Assembly (NCBI GenBank): GCA_035703755.1
Contig: DASSXP010000142.1
Location: 1-7,151, forward strand
DNA from: DASSBG01 sp035703755
Lineage (GTDB): Bacteria; Pseudomonadota; Gammaproteobacteria; Xanthomonadales; Rhodanobacteraceae
Reading direction: 5' to 3'
Length of the DNA: 7,151 bases
A program made the position numbers and the translations under genes. Below the pieces are notes generated by a model that saw nothing but the letters and a program-made list of their open reading frames with translations, was not told where the DNA came from and made no database searches. Positions 6,429 through 7,151 of this stretch are shown piece after piece (positions within the stretch are counted from its first letter, which is position 1; each line of letters begins with the position of its first letter).

Positions 6429-7151
6429 ATGAGCCAATTCGCATTGCTGGGCAAGCGCCGCTTCGCGCCGTTCTTCTGGACCCAGGCGCTGGGTGCCTTC
6501 AACGACAATGCCTTCCGCAATGCGCTGGTGATGCTGGTGGCCTATCAGATGGGCTTGAGCGACCGCGTTGCCTCGATCTATACCAATCTTGCGCCGGCGC
6601 TGTTCATCATCCCGTTCTTCCTGTTCTCCGCCACCGCCGGACAGCTGGCCGAGAAGTACGAGAAGACGCGGATCATCCGCTACGTGAAGCTGTTCGAGAT
6701 CGGCGCGATGGTGCTGGCCGCCTATGGCTTCTACACGCACCACACTTCGTTGCTGCTGGTCGTGCTGTTCATGATGGGCATGCACTCGACCATGTTCGGG
6801 CCGATCAAGTACGCGATCCTTCCCCAGGCGCTGAAGCGTGACGAGCTGGTCGGTGGCAACGGGCTGGTCGAGATGGGCACACAGATGGCGATGCTGGTCG
6901 GCATGATCGCCGGAAACTCGCTGATGCTGGTGGCGGGTATCGGTCCGCTGCTGGCCTCGGGCGCGACCATCGCGGTAGCCGTGGCGGGTTATCTGGTCTG
7001 CCGCAGGATTCCGCCTGCGCCGGCGACCGCGCCGGAGCTGAAGTTCAACTGGAACATGTTCAGCGAAACGGCCCGTGTGCTGGCGATAACCCGAGCCGAC
7101 CGCCCGGTGTTCAACGCGATACTGGGCATCTCCTGGTTCTGGTTTTTCGGC
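6429..7151 (+). CDS. LplT/Aas-type major-facilitator transporter, 5' part (runs off window)
   Basis: The first 241 residues of an inner-membrane major-facilitator protein related to LplT, the lysophospholipid flippase that supplies lysolipids for re-acylation. Family blocks seen are FFWTQALGAFNDNAFRNAL (15-33), a motif-A-like loop GQLAEKYEKTR (71-81), and FGPIKYAILPQ with ELVGGNGLVEMGT (123-151). Six hydrophobic segments are visible at about 13-41, 48-70, 84-103, 107-130, 150-170 and 172-191. A charged loop (192-225) follows, then the start of a seventh segment, which fits the first half of a 12-helix transporter. ATG 6429 has AAGGA 7 nt upstream. In many bacteria this domain is fused to an acyltransferase (PlsC) and sometimes an acyl-ACP synthetase domain. 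The window ends before that can be judged, so no gene symbol is given. Confidence 0.88.
   Translation, partial: MSQFALLGKRRFAPFFWTQALGAFNDNAFRNALVMLVAYQMGLSDRVASIYTNLAPALFIIPFFLFSATAGQLAEKYEKTRIIRYVKLFEIGAMVLAAYGFYTHHTSLLLVVLFMMGMHSTMFGPIKYAILPQALKRDELVGGNGLVEMGTQMAMLVGMIAGNSLMLVAGIGPLLASGATIAVAVAGYLVCRRIPPAPATAPELKFNWNMFSETARVLAITRADRPVFNAILGISWFWFFG

Noticed and set aside
6368..6841. A 157-codon plus-strand frame starting at 6368
   Set aside because: It is out of frame with the LplT-like gene, which has a good ribosome site, six hydrophobic segments and family motifs. The alternative product is Arg/Gly-rich shadow sequence.
1..7151. Mobile element, prophage, CRISPR or toxin-antitoxin system
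   Set aside because: No transposase, integrase, terminal repeats, spaced direct repeats or toxin-like small gene pair was seen. The CI-like regulator is the only phage-flavoured gene and stands alone.

Overview
The window reads as a chromosomal segment of a GC-rich Gram-negative proteobacterium. My best guess is the gammaproteobacterial order Xanthomonadales (the Xanthomonas/Rhodanobacter/Dyella group). The reasons are the two-subunit glycyl-tRNA synthetase, the large Oar-like TonB-dependent receptor with an N-terminal carboxypeptidase-regulatory-like domain, and the overall codon use. No phylogenetic test was possible, so this placement is an impression. No insertion sequence, CRISPR array, tRNA, rRNA or integrase is visible.

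Layout. Positions 1-176 are the 3' end of glyQ, overlapped by ATGA with the complete glyS (173-2320). Both are on the plus strand and are translated as a coupled pair. A near-perfect hairpin with A and T tracts (2332-2366) ends glyS and also the converging minus-strand gene. That gene (2372-2941) encodes a 189-residue regulator with a Cro/CI-type helix-turn-helix and an unrecognised helical C-terminus. It is divergent from a 999-residue outer-membrane TonB-dependent receptor (3231-6230), with 289 bp between the two start codons. That gap holds probable back-to-back promoters, a thrice-repeated GAAAGT motif and a potentially structured leader of about 155 nt. A strong intrinsic terminator (6251-6283) closes the receptor gene. 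After a recognisable promoter, a major-facilitator protein of the LplT/Aas lysophospholipid-handling type begins at 6429 and runs off the right edge.

How the genes relate. glyQ and glyS make the alpha2beta2 glycyl-tRNA synthetase and are housekeeping. The regulator and receptor form a divergent pair, and the simplest inference is local control of an outer-membrane uptake receptor by its neighbour, but no binding evidence exists. The receptor has no TonB/ExbBD, periplasmic or hydrolase partner inside the window, so its substrate cannot be read from context. The last gene is a separate transcription unit in membrane lipid metabolism.

No clearly new system is evident. The most unusual material is the intergenic region 2942-3230 and the regulator's C-terminal domain.
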